Positions 62,577 to 64,000 of a DNA stretch of 64,000 nucleotides are shown here, one piece after another. The position numbers and the translations under genes were made by a program. Every line of letters starts with the position of its first letter. Position 1 is the first letter of the stretch. A model generated the notes under the pieces. It did no database searches. It worked only from the letters and a program-made list of their open reading frames with translations, and was not told the origin of the DNA. Origin of the DNA: PKWO01 sp036384915 (GTDB lineage Bacteria; Pseudomonadota; Gammaproteobacteria; Burkholderiales; Burkholderiaceae_D); NCBI GenBank assembly GCA_036384915.1, contig DASVLJ010000025.1, forward strand, positions 124,001 to 188,000, read 5' to 3'.

Positions 62577-63445
62577 TGTTTGGACTTGCGGACAGTATCG
62601 CCATTGGCATCGTAGTGGCAACTTACCCGGAGGGGCAATCGATCGACGTGCTGCTGCCGGAGGACGGCAGCCGCTTGAGCAACATTCAGGTCATGGTACC
62701 TGCGGGCTCTTCCGACACGGGGCTGCTTGACTTGCCCGACATCGGCGCGGCGAGCGATGATAGCCGCTGGAATATCACCTTGCCGGTTGAGCGCTCCCTG
62801 CGCGCGGTACTGGCGTCATACCGCGGGATTCCCGTTTGCATCGGCTTCCTGCTGCCGCAGGTCTCGGAAATGACATTCCAGCGCAAGAATTTCAGGGTTG
62901 ACCGGCATGCTTCGGACGTTTATTCGACGATCAATGCCAATGGAGATATGGAGACCTACCACCCGAGCGGTACCTATTTTCGCATTGGTACTTCGCCGGC
63001 TCACGAAGATCTTACCAGCCAGGACTATGACAAGAAGTGGGCCATTGACCAAAACACGCACACGGCAGTGCATGTTCATTTGGTCGTCGCCAACGCTGGC
63101 AACGTCGTGGCCACCGTCGATATCGATTCGGCTGGGAACATCGGTTTGCAGAACGTGGGGAATCTTGGCGCCTCGATAGGTGGCGATCTTAATGCAACCG
63201 TGTCCGGAGCCAGCTCGATCAACTCTCAAGGGAGCATGACGCTGACTGCTCCGGAAATCACACTGAACGGCCCGGTGACAATCAATGGCGCTACCCAGGC
63301 AAACGGCGCTGTGACCGGTAGTTCGACGATCACCGCACCGACATTAAATGGAACGACCGATATCAAGTTCGGTGGCAAGTCCGGTGTTTTGCATCAGCAT
63401 GGAAACGTCGCGACAGGATCGGGAATCACGAGTGCGCCAATATAA
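62576..63445 (+). CDS. Central spike / baseplate assembly protein V-like
   Basis: 289 residues. An OB-fold N-terminal domain (ADSIAIGIVVATYPEGQSID, IQVMVPAG, GFLLPQV) is followed by a triple-beta-helix-like repeat region (SINSQGSMTLTAPEITLNGP) and a tip with H273-Q-H275 in VLHQHGNV, the HxH iron-binding motif of gpV/gp45-type spikes. The trimer would pierce the outer membrane. It is the last phage gene visible; baseplate wedge and fibre genes that normally follow are not seen before the tyrosinase-like gene. Confidence 0.85.
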   Translation: MFGLADSIAIGIVVATYPEGQSIDVLLPEDGSRLSNIQVMVPAGSSDTGLLDLPDIGAASDDSRWNITLPVERSLRAVLASYRGIPVCIGFLLPQVSEMTFQRKNFRVDRHASDVYSTINANGDMETYHPSGTYFRIGTSPAHEDLTSQDYDKKWAIDQNTHTAVHVHLVVANAGNVVATVDIDSAGNIGLQNVGNLGASIGGDLNATVSGASSINSQGSMTLTAPEITLNGPVTINGATQANGAVTGSSTITAPTLNGTTDIKFGGKSGVLHQHGNVATGSGITSAPI

Positions 63446-63688
63446 TCCGCGGCACCTTTTATGTTGCGGCGGCCTTGATTGTTCGGAGATGTAAGGTCAC
63501 CTTGTAGGCGGTAGTGAGAGCCGCTTACCCATCCCCTGTCACTTTTATCAGGTTACGCAGCCGCCGAACTCTTGTATTGTGTATCCGCCTACTGTGGGCC
63601 GGCAAAACGATACAACTATGATACCCCGGGTCGTGCGAGCCGCACACCTAGAAGCACCGTTTGCAGTTCCTCTTTCCATGGAGACGAT

Positions 63689-64000
63689 ATGCTCAAGCCA
63701 TACAAAGGAAACCTGGCGAGGCGGCTGATTCCGCTGGCCGCGCTTTTTGCTTTCGGCGTCGCGCCCGCGGTGGCGGACCCTACACGCATCAGCGTCGAAC
63801 AGTTTTCCAAAGACCCGAAAAAGGTCGCCGCATTGAAAAAGGGGATTGCCTCGATGCGTGCGAGAAGTAAGGCCGCCCCCATGTCGCCCGCATTCCGCAC
63901 GAGTTTCGCCTATTGGGCAAACACACACGGCTATTTCGGGACGGGCACCTATGCGACGAACCTGAAAGCTTATATCGAATATCGCATGCCGCAATGCCTG
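63689..64000 (+). CDS. Tyrosinase-family protein, N-terminal part (runs off right edge)
   Basis: ATG 63689 opens a frame that is still open at the end of the window (104 codons). A signal peptide (LIPLAALFAFGVAPAVADP) is followed by RISVEQFSKDPKKVAALKKG and RTSFAYWANTHGYFGTGTYA, then MPQCL, similar to the start of exported bacterial tyrosinases with copper-binding histidines further on. Copper sites are not visible here except a possible H in NTHGYFG. Whether it is host DNA or phage cargo cannot be decided. A 243-base gap with no gene separates it from the spike. Confidence 0.6.
   Translation, partial: MLKPYKGNLARRLIPLAALFAFGVAPAVADPTRISVEQFSKDPKKVAALKKGIASMRARSKAAPMSPAFRTSFAYWANTHGYFGTGTYATNLKAYIEYRMPQCL

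Larger units (their letters stand above)
17500..63445. mobile_element. Contractile-tailed prophage (left part and late genes; ends approximate)
   Basis: From about 17,500 to 63,445 nearly every gene is phage-like: small and large terminase, methyltransferases, portal, Mu-F-like head protein, prohead protease, capsid, connectors, tail sheath, tube, chaperone, tape measure, hub and spike. The sheath and tube make it a myovirus. No integrase, repressor, lysis, baseplate wedge or tail fibre gene is visible, and no flanking direct repeat or tRNA target was found, so both ends are approximate and the element may be incomplete or continue beyond the window. Several accessory genes are AT-rich and on the minus strand, as expected of later insertions. 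Confidence 0.85.

Overview
The window is GC-rich DNA from a Gram-negative bacterium, most likely a betaproteobacterium of the order Burkholderiales. This is inferred from the gene families and codon use; there is no rRNA to settle it. About 17.4 kb of host-like DNA is followed by about 46 kb of a contractile-tailed (myovirus-type) prophage, and the right edge opens into the start of a tyrosinase-like gene.

Region 1 (1-10,000, minus strand): a type I secretion locus. A HlyB-like exporter is followed by two small exported proteins that are paralogues of each other, and then by a giant RTX (calcium-binding repeat) protein that runs off the left edge. The RTX N-terminus carries a zinc-protease-like HEMIH motif. 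The DNA for that head and for the two small genes is much more AT-rich than the repeats.

Region 2 (10,366-17,391): a glycosyltransferase, then a diffusible-signal-factor (DSF) quorum-sensing locus. It has an RpfF-type DSF synthase diverging from a haem-oxygenase-fold protein, a membrane hybrid histidine kinase, a LuxR-type response regulator, a degenerate metallo-beta-lactamase-fold protein and a small unknown.

Region 3 (about 17,500-63,445): the prophage. It opens with a small-terminase-like protein, two DNA methyltransferases (the cytosine one broken by a frameshift), a membrane protein and a serine recombinase. Then come a WGR/kinase-like/ADP-ribosyltransferase fusion, an unknown protein and a Nudix hydrolase. 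The packaging and head genes follow (large terminase with an extra ATPase domain, portal, Mu-F-like head protein, prohead protease, scaffold-like protein, major capsid, connectors), and then the tail genes (sheath, tube, chaperone, tape measure, hub, spike). Baseplate wedge, fibre, lysis, integrase and repressor genes are not in the window. Accessory genes sit between the structural genes, many on the opposite strand: GIY-YIG-like and HNH-like proteins, a membrane-anchored PD-(D/E)XK nuclease, a 1,486-residue helicase protein, and a two-gene PIN-domain cassette.

The main candidates for something undescribed are: (a) the WGR-kinase-ART protein with its neighbour and Nudix enzyme, which looks like a phage effector module working on NAD/ADP-ribose; (b) a repeated intergenic element, GTCGTGAC, placed 14-15 bases before the start codon of at least five phage genes that lack a Shine-Dalgarno sequence; (c) a 17-residue motif shared by the prohead protease and the major capsid protein; (d) the RTX protein with a protease-like head and two paralogous exported partners.
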